A stretch of DNA of 64,000 nt from Bacillota bacterium (GCA_017394515.1 JAFPXY010000041.1:28400-92399), one strand, 5' to 3'. Numbered from the stretch's first letter, positions 40,775 through 49,938 are shown. The notes: generated by a model not told the origin, from the sequence alone. Made by a program: numbers and translations.

Positions 40775-42829
40775 ATGTTACACAGTTATGGAACAGTCAG
40801 AGTACTGGAGCCTAAATTTGTAGTTCCTACCTCCGCATGGAGGCTGGACAACTCCAGAAGCATCCGTCCCGATGAGATCCGCGTGTCTGTAGAGAAGATA
40901 CATATGGAGGGCACCAGCTTCAAGCAGATATGCACCGAATCCAGCAATAATCCTGAAAAGATCAGGCAGACCATAATAGATATAGTCATAAGAAGAGGCA
41001 AACTCCACAATCCTGTAACGGATACAGGCGGAGTGCTTTACGGAGTAGTAGAGGCCATAGGAGATGACTATGATAACAAATATGACCTGAAGATAGGCGA
41101 TAAGGTCATCTGCAATGCTTCCATCACATCCTTTCCCATGCATATAGAGAACGTGGGGGAGATAGACTGGGTCTTCAACCAGATCCAGGTGAAGGGCTAT
41201 GCCATTCTTCACTCCGACATATCCATGATAAAGGTGGATGAAGATGTACCCGTGAAGCAGATGCTTTTTGCTCTGGACGAATCCGGAACTTTGCTTAAGC
41301 TGAATTCATTAATAGAAGGAAAGTCCAAATTCCTCATAGTCGGAAACAGCATACTTTCCAACATATTATATGGATATGTCATAAGAAGAGCTCTCGGCGA
41401 GAACTGCGAGATAACCTGCGTGCTGGACAAGAGGACCGGCATCAACATTAAGGGAGAGGGCATAGAAAGGCTTGTGTCGAGAATATTCGATCAGGTGCAC
41501 CTTTTGGATATCTTAAGGCCCATCGAATGCATCAAGCAGCTGGGAGAATCGTACTTTGACCTTTCTGTGAACTGCGCAGAGATCCCGGGGGCTGAGACCG
41601 TGAACATCCTTGCCACAAAGGATGGAGGAACGGTGCTTTTCGCTAATCTCATCAATAACCTGAATATCGCTCTTTACATTACGGAATCCATTTCCAAGAG
41701 CCTGGAAGTTCTTGGAGCCGAAGGTTTCTCTGAGGGTTACGATGAATTCGATCTTAGGCTGATCGGAGAGATCGCAGAGGACTTCGGAAGCGCAGAACTG
41801 GTTAAAAGCGAGGAGAACACTCCTTCGGATGATCCGACGGAAACCTATAGCAGGTTCATGGCAAACTCAATGTTTGAGGATTTCATCTGCAGATCCAAAC
41901 AGATGCAGAAGGTGCTCCAGGAGATCCTGAAGGTCAGTAAATACGACTGCAACGTCATCATCTTCGGAGACACTGGTGTAGGTAAGGAAAAGGCCGCCAA
42001 TCTTATCCAAAAAAATTCCGAACGAAGGATGCAGCCCTTCCTTAAGATAAACTGCGGAGCAATCTCTCCCAACCTTATCGAGTCCGAGTTCTTCGGATAT
42101 GAGAGAGGCGCCTTCACCGGAGCCAACTCAAACGGTAAGAAGGGATATTTCGAGATCGCCAATAACGGCGTGCTCTTCCTGGATGAGATCGGCGAACTGC
42201 CTCTTGAGATGCAGGCCAAACTCCTTCGAGTCATTCAGGACGGTGAGTTCTACAGGGTGGGAGGCGTTTCCTCCGTTAAGACCAACGTGAGGATCATCTC
42301 CGCCACCAACCGTGACCTGGAAAAGATGGTAGAGGAGGGACGCTTCAGAAGAGATCTCTACTATCGTCTTAACGTAGTTCCCATCATCATTCCCAAACTT
42401 TCCGAAAGAAGGGAAGACATACCCGACCTGGTGGAACATTTCTTAAGAAAATACGGAGATAAGTTCGGAACTTCCAAGACCATAAGCCCTTGGGCCATGG
42501 ACTATCTTAAGGAACTGCCCTGGGAAGGAAACATCAGAGAATTAGAGAACGTCATCCAGAGAATGATCATCTCCTCAAGAGGAAGAGAGATAACTCTGGC
42601 GGACGTCATGGCTGAGATGAAAGGCACCGGCGAGACTGATGAGGACTTTGGATTGATCGGCAATTCTGAAGAGGAAGCGGAGATCGATCTGGAGACCGCC
42701 GTAAACGAATATGAGAGAGGCCTCATCAGGTATGCACTTGAAAAATACGGCTCCACACGTAAGGCTGCCAAGGCTGTGGGAATATCCCAGACTCAGCTTG
42801 TAAGGAAAAAGAAAAAATACAATATCTGA
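40775..42829 (+). CDS. Sigma-54-dependent activator with an N-terminal Kdd-derived sensor domain
   Basis: 684 residues. Residues 1 to about 350 align with the neighbouring 3,5-diaminohexanoate dehydrogenase: YGTVRVLEPKFVVP versus YGTHRVISPKGVLP, HNPVTDTGGVLYGVVEAIG versus KNPWTGSGGMLLGTVEEIG, DLKIGDKVI versus DLKVGDKIA. The dinucleotide loop GGGGKSG of Kdd is replaced by GNSILSN (about 190-196), so catalysis is unlikely. Then an AAA+ domain: Walker A GDTGVGKEKAA (about 398), GAFTGA loop (about 445), DEIGELPLEMQAKLLRVIQ, sensor region NVRIISATNRDL, ending in a Fis-type HTH (TRKAAKAVGISQTQLVRKKKKY). Probably activates kal and the kdd-kam operon when a lysine-pathway intermediate binds the dead-enzyme domain. 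Confidence 0.93.
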   Translation: MLHSYGTVRVLEPKFVVPTSAWRLDNSRSIRPDEIRVSVEKIHMEGTSFKQICTESSNNPEKIRQTIIDIVIRRGKLHNPVTDTGGVLYGVVEAIGDDYDNKYDLKIGDKVICNASITSFPMHIENVGEIDWVFNQIQVKGYAILHSDISMIKVDEDVPVKQMLFALDESGTLLKLNSLIEGKSKFLIVGNSILSNILYGYVIRRALGENCEITCVLDKRTGINIKGEGIERLVSRIFDQVHLLDILRPIECIKQLGESYFDLSVNCAEIPGAETVNILATKDGGTVLFANLINNLNIALYITESISKSLEVLGAEGFSEGYDEFDLRLIGEIAEDFGSAELVKSEENTPSDDPTETYSRFMANSMFEDFICRSKQMQKVLQEILKVSKYDCNVIIFGDTGVGKEKAANLIQKNSERRMQPFLKINCGAISPNLIESEFFGYERGAFTGANSNGKKGYFEIANNGVLFLDEIGELPLEMQAKLLRVIQDGEFYRVGGVSSVKTNVRIISATNRDLEKMVEEGRFRRDLYYRLNVVPIIIPKLSERREDIPDLVEHFLRKYGDKFGTSKTISPWAMDYLKELPWEGNIRELENVIQRMIISSRGREITLADVMAEMKGTGETDEDFGLIGNSEEEAEIDLETAVNEYERGLIRYALEKYGSTRKAAKAVGISQTQLVRKKKKYNI

Positions 42830-42849
42830 TCATAAAAAGCTATTTAAGA

Positions 42850-42877
42850 ATATGCGAACCAAATGCGGTTCGCATAT
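42850..42877. promoter_or_regulatory. Activator-binding palindrome (copy 2) / possible terminator
   Basis: ATATGCGAACC (42850-42860), AAATGC, GGTTCGCATAT (42867-42877): perfect 11-bp arms containing GAACC-N6-GGTTC. It is followed by TTTTTATATG, so in RNA it may also end the activator transcript. Centre about 180 bp upstream of the predicted kdd start, a usual enhancer distance. Confidence 0.7.
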
Positions 42878-42885
42878 TTTTATAT

Positions 42886-42901
42886 GAACTAAAATCGGTT
42901 C
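42886..42901. promoter_or_regulatory. Activator-binding palindrome (copy 3), GAACT-N6-GGTTC
   Basis: GAACT (42886-42890), AAAATC, GGTTC (42897-42901), exactly 30 bp (three turns) from copy 2 and on the same helix face, centre about 150 bp upstream of the predicted kdd start. The rest of the 279-bp spacer holds no other recognised element before the sigma-54 promoter. Confidence 0.65.
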
Positions 42902-43016
42902 GATTAGAAATGTATTTTTATCGAAGTTTTTTGCATTTTATTCCGAGACCCCCTGAAAACCCTTAAAACATCGGCTTTGGGAGAGGACACCGATTTGAAT
43001 ACCAAAAGGTGGGTTT

Positions 43017-43033
43017 TTGGCATATTACTTGCA
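43017..43033 (+). promoter_or_regulatory. Sigma-54 (-24/-12) promoter of the kdd-kam operon
   Basis: TTGGCATA-TTAC-TTGCA: complete match to YTGGCAYRNNNNTTGCW, GG at 43019-43020 and GC at 43031-43032. Start of transcription predicted near 43044, about 65 nt before the kdd ATG. Confidence 0.9.
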
Positions 43034-43108
43034 ACTATAATTTGCGTAACTTTATGGTATATTAAGACCAGTTTATTAAATTATTTTTATATTTAGGAGG
43101 AACCCAAA

Positions 43109-44173
43109 ATGAAAACAGGTGGAAGCCCTTATGGCACACACAGAGTCATCTCCCCTAAGGGAGTATTACCCCAGCCCGCAGACGTTATCGATAACGATAT
43201 GGAAATCTATGATAACGAAGTACTTATCGACGTTAAGACATTAAACATCGACTCCGCTTCTTTCACAGAAATCGTTAGAAGAGTACTCAACAAGAAACCC
43301 GCTGAGGTTGAAACTCAGGAAGAAATGGATGCCATAGGCGCTAAGATGATGGAAATCGTTGCTCACGCAGGTAAGCATAAGAATCCTTGGACAGGTTCCG
43401 GCGGAATGCTTCTCGGAACAGTTGAGGAGATCGGACCTGCATACAAGGGCGACCTTAAGGTTGGCGACAAGATTGCTACATTAGTATCCCTTTCCCTTAC
43501 TCCTTTAAGAATCGACAAGATTCTTGCTATGAGACCCGCTATCGACCAGGTTGATATCGAAGGAAAGGCTATCCTCTTCCAGTCAGGTATCTATGGAAAG
43601 ATTCCTGCAGATATGCCTGAAAAGACAGCATTATCCGCACTCGACGTTGCTGGTGCTCCTGCACAGGCAGCTAAGCTTTGCCAGCTGAACCAGAAGGTTC
43701 TCGTTATCGGTGGCGGCGGCAAGTCCGGTCTTCTTTGCCTCTATGAAGCAATGAAGAGAGTTGGACCTGACGGATTAGTAGTTTGCGCTGCTGGTTCACA
43801 GAAGTCCGAAGACAGAGCTAGAGCTCTTAACCTTGCTCATGAATACTTCCACATGGATGCTACTGATGCTGTTGGAATGTACAACAAGGCTATGGAACTT
43901 ACAAACGGAGAATTATTCGACGTAGTTATCAACTGCGTATCCATCGAATCCACAGAGATGGGCTCCATCCTTTCCTGCAAGGACGACGGAACTGTATACT
44001 TCTTCTCCATGGCTACATCCTTCACAAAGGCTGCATTAGGAGCTGAAGGTGTTGGTAAGGACGTTAACATGATCATCGGAAACGGCTACACCAAGAACCA
44101 CGCTGACGTTACTCTTCAGGTTCTCAGAGAACATGAAGGACTCAGAAAGCTCTTCGAGGAAATGTACGCATAA
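43109..44173 (+). CDS. kdd: L-erythro-3,5-diaminohexanoate dehydrogenase
   Basis: 354 residues. N-terminal catalytic part (GSPYGTHRVISPKGVLPQPA, KNPWTGSGGMLLGTVEEIG, VGDKIATLVSLSLTPLRI) and a Rossmann half with VLVIGGGGKSGLLCLYEAMK (about 197-216). Oxidises 3,5-diaminohexanoate to 3-keto-5-aminohexanoate with NAD+ in lysine fermentation. RBS TTAGGAGGAACCCAAA. Promoted by a sigma-54 promoter; codon use is strongly biased, as in thlA and kamA, consistent with abundant catabolic enzyme. The gene just upstream encodes a regulator whose first half is a diverged paralogue of this protein. Confidence 0.93.
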   Translation: MKTGGSPYGTHRVISPKGVLPQPADVIDNDMEIYDNEVLIDVKTLNIDSASFTEIVRRVLNKKPAEVETQEEMDAIGAKMMEIVAHAGKHKNPWTGSGGMLLGTVEEIGPAYKGDLKVGDKIATLVSLSLTPLRIDKILAMRPAIDQVDIEGKAILFQSGIYGKIPADMPEKTALSALDVAGAPAQAAKLCQLNQKVLVIGGGGKSGLLCLYEAMKRVGPDGLVVCAAGSQKSEDRARALNLAHEYFHMDATDAVGMYNKAMELTNGELFDVVINCVSIESTEMGSILSCKDDGTVYFFSMATSFTKAALGAEGVGKDVNMIIGNGYTKNHADVTLQVLREHEGLRKLFEEMYA

Positions 44174-44193
44174 TCCCAAGGGACAGCATATTA

Positions 44194-44212
44194 GGGGCCG
44201 CACTGCGGCCCC
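44194..44212 (+). other. Intercistronic hairpin between kdd and kamA
   Basis: GGGGCCGC / GCGGCCCC with a 3-nt loop; no T-run follows, so it is more likely a 3' stabiliser or processing element than a terminator. Confidence 0.6.
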
Positions 44213-44249
44213 ATAATGACTCTCACATTTTTATTTAAGGAGATACGAA

Positions 44250-45509
44250 ATGGCAATTAGAAATTGGAAAGATATCCCTCTGTTCAAGGATGTTACAGAC
44301 GAACAGTGGAATGATTGGCATTGGCAGGTTGAGCACAGACTTTCAACCGTAGAAGAGATCGCTCAGGTAATTAACCTTTCCGAACAGGAAAAAGCTGATA
44401 TCGAGAAGGTTATCGGCGGATTCAGAGTAGGCATCACACCTTACTATGCATCCCTCATGGATCCTGATGATCCCAGATGCCCTGTCAGAATGCAGGCTGT
44501 TCCTACACTCGCTGAGATGCACAGATCACCTGCAGACGACCTTGACCCTCTTCATGAGGATGCTGACTCCCCCGCTCCCGGACTTACCCACAGATATCCG
44601 GACAGAGTTCTTTTCCTGATCACTGACCAGTGCTCAATGTACTGCAGACACTGCACCAGAAGAAGACTCGCAGGAGAAACTGACGGCGCAAGATCAAGAG
44701 AAGATATCGACGCTTGCATCGATTACATCAGAAGAACTCCCGAAGTTCGTGACGTTCTTCTTTCAGGTGGAGACGCTCTCCTCGTTGAGGATGAGACTCT
44801 TGAATACATCATTTCCGAACTCAGAAAGATCGACCACGTTGAGATCGTAAGAATCGGATCCAGAACTCCTGTAGTTCTTCCTCAGAGAATCACTCCTGAG
44901 CTCGTAGCTATGCTCAAGAAGTATCACCCGATCTGGCTCAACACTCACTTCAATCATCCTAAGGAAATGACTCCGGAATCAGCTAAGGCTTGCCAGATGC
45001 TTGCTGATGCTGGTATTCCTCTTGGAAACCAGTCCGTACTCTTAAGAGGAGTTAACGACTGCAAGCACATCATGAGAGACCTCGTTCAGATCCTTGTTAA
45101 GAACAGAGTACGTCCTTACTACATCTACATCTGCGACCTTTCCATGGGTATCGAGCACTTCAGAACTTCCGTATCCAAGGGAATCGAGATCATCGAAGGT
45201 CTCAGAGGACATACTTCCGGATATTGCGTACCTACCTTCGTAGTAGACGCTCCCGGCGGTGGCGGCAAGACTCCTGTTATGCCTCAGTACATTATTTCCG
45301 AGACACCTAACAAGGTTATCCTCAGAAACTATGAAGGTATCATCACCACATACACTGAGCCTAACCTTCCTGAACTTCCTTGCACATGCGACTACTGCAC
45401 AGGCAAGAAGACCTATAAGTATCAGGGTGTATCCGCTCTCGGTGAAGGTCCTGAGATCAAGACCATCGAGCCTGCACATCTCGCTAGACACGAGAGAAAC
45501 AAACACTAA
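44250..45509 (+). CDS. kamA: Lysine 2,3-aminomutase
   Basis: 419 residues, standard length. Radical-SAM motif CSMYCRHCTRRR (CxxxCxxC, about residues 130-141), LLSGGDALLVEDE, the PLP-binding region DAPGGGGKTPVMPQY (Lys of GGGGK), and C-terminal Cys residues CTCDYCTGKK that match the family's zinc site. Converts L-lysine to L-beta-lysine using SAM, PLP and a 4Fe-4S cluster; first step of the pathway. RBS TTAAGGAGATACGAA. Second gene of the sigma-54 operon. Confidence 0.97.
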   Translation: MAIRNWKDIPLFKDVTDEQWNDWHWQVEHRLSTVEEIAQVINLSEQEKADIEKVIGGFRVGITPYYASLMDPDDPRCPVRMQAVPTLAEMHRSPADDLDPLHEDADSPAPGLTHRYPDRVLFLITDQCSMYCRHCTRRRLAGETDGARSREDIDACIDYIRRTPEVRDVLLSGGDALLVEDETLEYIISELRKIDHVEIVRIGSRTPVVLPQRITPELVAMLKKYHPIWLNTHFNHPKEMTPESAKACQMLADAGIPLGNQSVLLRGVNDCKHIMRDLVQILVKNRVRPYYIYICDLSMGIEHFRTSVSKGIEIIEGLRGHTSGYCVPTFVVDAPGGGGKTPVMPQYIISETPNKVILRNYEGIITTYTEPNLPELPCTCDYCTGKKTYKYQGVSALGEGPEIKTIEPAHLARHERNKH

Positions 45510-45521
45510 TATAAGGTGTTT

Positions 45522-45584
45522 TTCCGGATCCTTTCCGGAACCCAAAAAAGATCATCATAGGGAGGCCCTTCAGGGTCTCCCTAT
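45522..45584 (+). other. Two hairpins in the kamA-kamB spacer
   Basis: TTCCGGA/TCCGGAA (45522-45540) and a 12-bp stem ATAGGGAGGCCC / GGGTCTCCCTAT with a TTCA loop (45557-45584). Neither is followed by a T-run; they may set different mRNA levels for catabolic enzymes and the reactivase genes. Confidence 0.6.
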
Positions 45585-45611
45585 AGGTGCGTAAAAGAGG
45601 TATTGGAATAT

Positions 45612-46631
45612 ATGGGCCTTTTATATGACCTTTCAAATAAATATAACACTCTGTCCATCGTCGGAATGGCCAAGAACGCCGGTAAGACCACGGCTCTCAA
45701 TTTTTTGATCGAGGAGGCCATGGACGAGGGAATCACTCTGGGAATCACTTCCACAGGACGTGACGGTGAGACCCAGGACCTGGTAACGGGCACGGAAAAG
45801 CCCAGAGTATACCTGGATGAAGGAACTCTGGTTTCTGTACCATCACAGCTTTACAACCTGGCGGACGCAGGCCTGGAGATCTTAAAGAGGACTCCGTACT
45901 CTACCGCCATCGGTGAACTTTTGATCTGCAGAGTCAGAGATTCCGGCTACGTGCAGATCGCGGGACCTGTCATCAATGCGGAGACCAAAAAACTCTGCAG
46001 GGATATGTTTGAGTTGGGCTGCGATCTCATAATGATCGACGGCGCCATCGACCGTAAGACCATAGCTTCCCCGGACACTTCGGATGCCATAATCCTTGCC
46101 ACGGGAGCGGTACTCAGCCGTTCCATGAAGAAAGTCGTCGAAGAGACGGCTCACGTGGTGCATCTTTATGAGCTTCCCGAGTTTAAAGAGGATGACAGGG
46201 TGACCGAATTCATAAAGAACGATAACTACGAACACATCATCGCCTTCAATGATAAAGGAGAGGGCAGGGTGCTGGATCTGGTGACAGGTCTCGGCAATGC
46301 CAGATATATCGACGATGCCATCGAAGACGATACTAAATATATTTTCATACCGGGAGCATTCACCAATTCCGTGGTAGCGGATATCTCAAACAAGCATCTT
46401 AAGCAGGTAGAATTCATCCTGAAGGATCCCACCAAGATATTCGTAAATATCATGGACTGGGGACAGCTTAGAAAGCGCGGCTTCAAGGTTAAGGTGCTTA
46501 AGAACATCGAGATCGCTGCCATCACCGTAAATCCATGGGCTCCACAGGGATATACTTTTGATTCGGACTTCCTCATCGAATCGCTTAAGACCTTGCTTCC
46601 GGACATGCCTATAATCGATGTAAGAAAGTAG
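45612..46631 (+). CDS. kamB: Lysine 5,6-aminomutase reactivase subunit
   Basis: 339 residues. P-loop near the start, SIVGMAKNAGKTTALNFLIEEA, but otherwise without clear resemblance to standard GTPase families; DRKTIASPDTSDAIILATGAVLS and VNIMDWGQLRKRGFKVKVLKN follow. In lysine-fermenting bacteria the gene between kamA and the MutS-like gene is annotated as KamB, thought to work with KamC to free or reactivate the B12/PLP aminomutase. The frame could start at TTG 45603, but ATG 45612 with AAAAGAGG upstream is preferred. Confidence 0.8.
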   Translation: MGLLYDLSNKYNTLSIVGMAKNAGKTTALNFLIEEAMDEGITLGITSTGRDGETQDLVTGTEKPRVYLDEGTLVSVPSQLYNLADAGLEILKRTPYSTAIGELLICRVRDSGYVQIAGPVINAETKKLCRDMFELGCDLIMIDGAIDRKTIASPDTSDAIILATGAVLSRSMKKVVEETAHVVHLYELPEFKEDDRVTEFIKNDNYEHIIAFNDKGEGRVLDLVTGLGNARYIDDAIEDDTKYIFIPGAFTNSVVADISNKHLKQVEFILKDPTKIFVNIMDWGQLRKRGFKVKVLKNIEIAAITVNPWAPQGYTFDSDFLIESLKTLLPDMPIIDVRK

Positions 46632-46640
46632 GTGAGACCA

Positions 46641-48359
46641 ATGTACATGGGCAAAAACCGACGACTGGCCAACGTGAAAACGCGCCATGAGACCGGTCTT
46701 GACTATATAACCCAGAAACTGATCATAGAGACACCCTTCGGCAGAAAGGAACTTAAAGAACTTAAGCCTTTCTTTCCGGGAGAAGAAGAAGAACTCAAAG
46801 ATGAGCTTTCTAAATTAGAAGACGTTGTAAACTTCGCAAAAGATAATAAGCGGACCATCGAGCTTCTCAGTGAAGTCTTCATGGAAGTGAAGGATGTCAG
46901 CCGTACAGTGGAGAGAGCGGTGCACACCACGCTCACTGTACTGGAGATCTATGAAGTCAAATCGCTTCTGCTTCAGATGGAGAAGTACATGAAACTTCTT
47001 CAGTCAAGTGAGCAGTCCACCTTCGAACACTCCAACCACTGCTGCGAGCCGGGACAGGAGAAGCAAGGTGGAGAGACCGTAGGCGGAGCTGTCATCCCGG
47101 AGTGCTATCATCTGACGGATATGACCTGGCTTCTGGATATTTTGGATCCCAGAGGCGACAGGATCAACACCTTCTATATTTATGATGAATTCAGCCCCAG
47201 ACTGGGTGAGATCCGCAAAGCCAAGAGAGAGATAGAGATCTCTATCCGCAAAGAGCAGAAGGTCAAACGCGAGGAGATCCATAAAGAGTATGGCATAATG
47301 CTGACTCCCAAGTTCGATATAGTGATCTCTAAAGCGCATCCGGATTTCGAGAAAGTAAGCAATATTCCTTTACTCGAAATGACGGATCAGGACTATATGT
47401 CCGCGACCTTTGTTTTAAAGCCTAACGACAGGGTATTCGAACTCCAGAAGGAGATCGATAAACTCAACGAGGCTATGGATGAAGAGGAGGAGAGGATCTG
47501 CGAGTACCTTTCCCGTAAGATCTCCTTCGGCAAGAAAGAATTGCTCTTCAACTGTGAGAGAATAGGTCAGTTTGATTTCGCATTGGCTAAAGCCAAGTAT
47601 GCTATCAAGCATGACTGCGTGAAACCTGAGATCGTTGATGAGCATATCATAGAGTTCGTGGATGGCAGGAATCTTCAGGTAGAAGATATTTTGGCCGGCA
47701 AAGGCAAGGAGTATTGCCCCATCTCCATAGAACTCAAAGACGGAGTGACCTGCATTACCGGTGCCAATATGGGCGGAAAGACCATTTCCCTTAAACTGGC
47801 AGGACAGATTCCGATTCTTGCCCAGTACGGATTCTTTGTTCCCGCAAAGAGCGCAAAGATCGGACTTTCCAACTTCATGCAGATGCTTATCGGTGACTCT
47901 CAGTCTGTGGAGCGAGGTTTATCCAGTTTCGGTTCTGAAATGGAAGAGCTTAAGGAGATCATGGATAACAGCTTAGACCGCTCGGTTATCCTTATCGACG
48001 AGATCGCTTCAGGTACCAATCCCGTAGAAGGATTGGCTCTCTCCAAAGCTCTGGTGGATTACCTGGTAGACAAACCGTATATTACTCTTTTCACGACGCA
48101 CTTCGAAACTGTAACGGAGACGGACAACGTTACAAACCTTCAGGTCGTAGGCCTGGCAAACTGTAACTTTGAACTGCTCAACCGTGAGATCCAGTATGCG
48201 AACCGCCGTGAGAGGATAAATATAATTTCGAAATACATGGACTACCGTCTGCGTAAAGTAGAAGAGAACAAACAAGTGCCAAAGGATGCTCTGAATATTG
48301 CTAAGATGCTTGGAATAAGCAACGAAATAATAGACAGAGCTAAGAATTATATTAAATGA
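46641..48359 (+). CDS. kamC: Lysine 5,6-aminomutase reactivase, MutS-like ATPase
   Basis: 572 residues. N-terminal helical lever region and a C-terminal MutS domain V ATPase: Walker A ITGANMGGKTISLKL (about 375), FGSEMEELKEIM, Walker B VILIDEIASGTNPVEGLA, THFETVTE. It lacks the mismatch-binding domain, so it is not a repair protein; MutS-like KamC is a constant member of kam operons, proposed to reactivate KamDE, as OraS-type ornithine aminomutase systems also carry a MutS-like partner. ATG 46641 follows GTAGGTGAGACCA; GTG at 46632 is possible. Confidence 0.85.
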   Translation: MYMGKNRRLANVKTRHETGLDYITQKLIIETPFGRKELKELKPFFPGEEEELKDELSKLEDVVNFAKDNKRTIELLSEVFMEVKDVSRTVERAVHTTLTVLEIYEVKSLLLQMEKYMKLLQSSEQSTFEHSNHCCEPGQEKQGGETVGGAVIPECYHLTDMTWLLDILDPRGDRINTFYIYDEFSPRLGEIRKAKREIEISIRKEQKVKREEIHKEYGIMLTPKFDIVISKAHPDFEKVSNIPLLEMTDQDYMSATFVLKPNDRVFELQKEIDKLNEAMDEEEERICEYLSRKISFGKKELLFNCERIGQFDFALAKAKYAIKHDCVKPEIVDEHIIEFVDGRNLQVEDILAGKGKEYCPISIELKDGVTCITGANMGGKTISLKLAGQIPILAQYGFFVPAKSAKIGLSNFMQMLIGDSQSVERGLSSFGSEMEELKEIMDNSLDRSVILIDEIASGTNPVEGLALSKALVDYLVDKPYITLFTTHFETVTETDNVTNLQVVGLANCNFELLNREIQYANRRERINIISKYMDYRLRKVEENKQVPKDALNIAKMLGISNEIIDRAKNYIK

Positions 48360-48370
48360 GGAGAAAAAGG

Positions 48371-49924
48371 ATGAAAAGCAAATTAAATCTCGATTTCAAT
48401 GTTGTTAACAGTGCTCGTCAGCATGCTGCAAACATCGCTCATGATATGCAGGACTTCATCGACAGACACACCACTGTTTCAACTGAAAGAACGATCCTTA
48501 GACTGCTGGGAGTCGATGGCGTTGACGAAGTAGACAATCCGCTTCCTAACGTAGTTGTTGACCAGATCAAGGATGCAGGCGCACTTCCCACAGGAGCAGC
48601 TTATTGGATGGGAAATGCCATTGTTCAGACAGGTAAGACACCTCAGGAGATCGCAGAGGAAGTAGGAGCTGGCAAGCTTGAGATCACTAAGCTTCCCACT
48701 TGCTCCCAGGAAGAAGCAGCTGCTGCATTAGAGCCCGCTATCAAAGCAACCTTTGAAAGAATCGACATGCAGAAGGCTAAGAGAGCAGAGTATCTTAAGA
48801 CCATCGGAGAAGGTCCGGAGCCTTATCTCTACGTAATCGTAGCTACAGGTAACATCTACGAGGACGTTATCCAGGCACAGGCCGCAGCTCGTCAGGGTGC
48901 TGACATCATCGCTGTTATCAGAACCACAGCTCAGTCCCTTCTTGACTACGTTCCTTACGGTCCTACCACAGAAGGTTTCGGTGGAACCTATGCTACCCAG
49001 GAGAACTTCAGGATCATGAGAAAAGCCCTCGATGAAGTAGGCGAAGAGATCGGAAGATACATCAGACTCTGCAACTACTCATCCGGTATGTGCATGCCTG
49101 AGATCGCTGCTATGGGTGCTCTTGAAAGACTTGACGTAATGCTCAACGACGCTATCTACGGAATTCTTTTCAGAGACATCAATATGCAGAGAACACTGGT
49201 AGACCAGTTCATGTCCCGTGTTATCATCGGATACTGCGGTATCATCTTCAACTCCGGCGAGGATAACTACCTGACCACTGACGATGCTATCGAATCCGCT
49301 CACACCGTAACCGCTTCCCAGTTCATCAACGAACAGTTCGCGGTACTGGCAAACATTCCTGAGAACCAGATGGGTCTTGGACACGCATTCGAAATGGATC
49401 CTTCCACAACAGACGGTTTCCTTCTTGAACTTTCACAGGCAATCATGGCTAGAGAGATCTTCCCTAACGCCAGACTTAAATACATGCCTCCTACAAAGTT
49501 CATGACAGGTAACATCTTCAGAGGACACCTTCAGGATGCTCTCTTCAACCTGGTAGCTATCTGGTCCGGCCAGTCACTTCAGTTACTTGGTATGCTCACC
49601 GAAGCTATCCACACACCTCATATGCAGGATAGATATCTGTCCATCGAGAATGCACAGTACATCTTCAACAACTGCAAGCACATCGGTGACGAAGTTGAAT
49701 TCAAGGAAGGCGGAATCATCCAGAGCCGTGCACAGGAAGTACTCGGCAAGGCTGATGCACTTCTCGCTGAAGTAGAAAAAGAAGGACTTTTCGCTACCAT
49801 CGAGAAAGGTAAGTTCGGCGGAGTTAAGCGTCCGTTCGACGGTGGACACGGTCTTGAAGGCGTATGCGTAAAGGGCGAGAATTACTTCAATCCTTTCATC
49901 GCCAGATTCATGGATCATGAGTAA
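48371..49924 (+). CDS. kamD: Lysine 5,6-aminomutase alpha subunit
   Basis: 517 residues. KLNLDFNVVNSARQHAANIA at the start, HTTVSTERTILRLLGVDGVD, GNIYEDVIQAQAAARQGADII and ALFNLVAIWSGQSLQLLGMLTE are typical of KamD, the TIM-barrel PLP subunit. With KamE and adenosylcobalamin it moves the terminal amino group of beta-lysine to give 3,5-diaminohexanoate. Start at 48371 (GAGGAGAAAAAGG upstream); the earlier in-frame ATG at 48356 overlaps kamC's stop. Confidence 0.95.
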   Translation: MKSKLNLDFNVVNSARQHAANIAHDMQDFIDRHTTVSTERTILRLLGVDGVDEVDNPLPNVVVDQIKDAGALPTGAAYWMGNAIVQTGKTPQEIAEEVGAGKLEITKLPTCSQEEAAAALEPAIKATFERIDMQKAKRAEYLKTIGEGPEPYLYVIVATGNIYEDVIQAQAAARQGADIIAVIRTTAQSLLDYVPYGPTTEGFGGTYATQENFRIMRKALDEVGEEIGRYIRLCNYSSGMCMPEIAAMGALERLDVMLNDAIYGILFRDINMQRTLVDQFMSRVIIGYCGIIFNSGEDNYLTTDDAIESAHTVTASQFINEQFAVLANIPENQMGLGHAFEMDPSTTDGFLLELSQAIMAREIFPNARLKYMPPTKFMTGNIFRGHLQDALFNLVAIWSGQSLQLLGMLTEAIHTPHMQDRYLSIENAQYIFNNCKHIGDEVEFKEGGIIQSRAQEVLGKADALLAEVEKEGLFATIEKGKFGGVKRPFDGGHGLEGVCVKGENYFNPFIARFMDHE

Positions 49925-49938
49925 GGAGGGTTACTATA

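Noticed and set aside
42850..42877. Simple terminator only
   Set aside because: The hairpin plus TTTTT could end transcription, but its core repeats at 40733 and 42886, where no termination role is possible, so a binding site is the better primary reading.
46641..48359. DNA mismatch repair MutS/MutS2
   Set aside because: Only the MutS ATPase domain is shared; the mismatch-binding and Smr domains are missing and the operon is kam.
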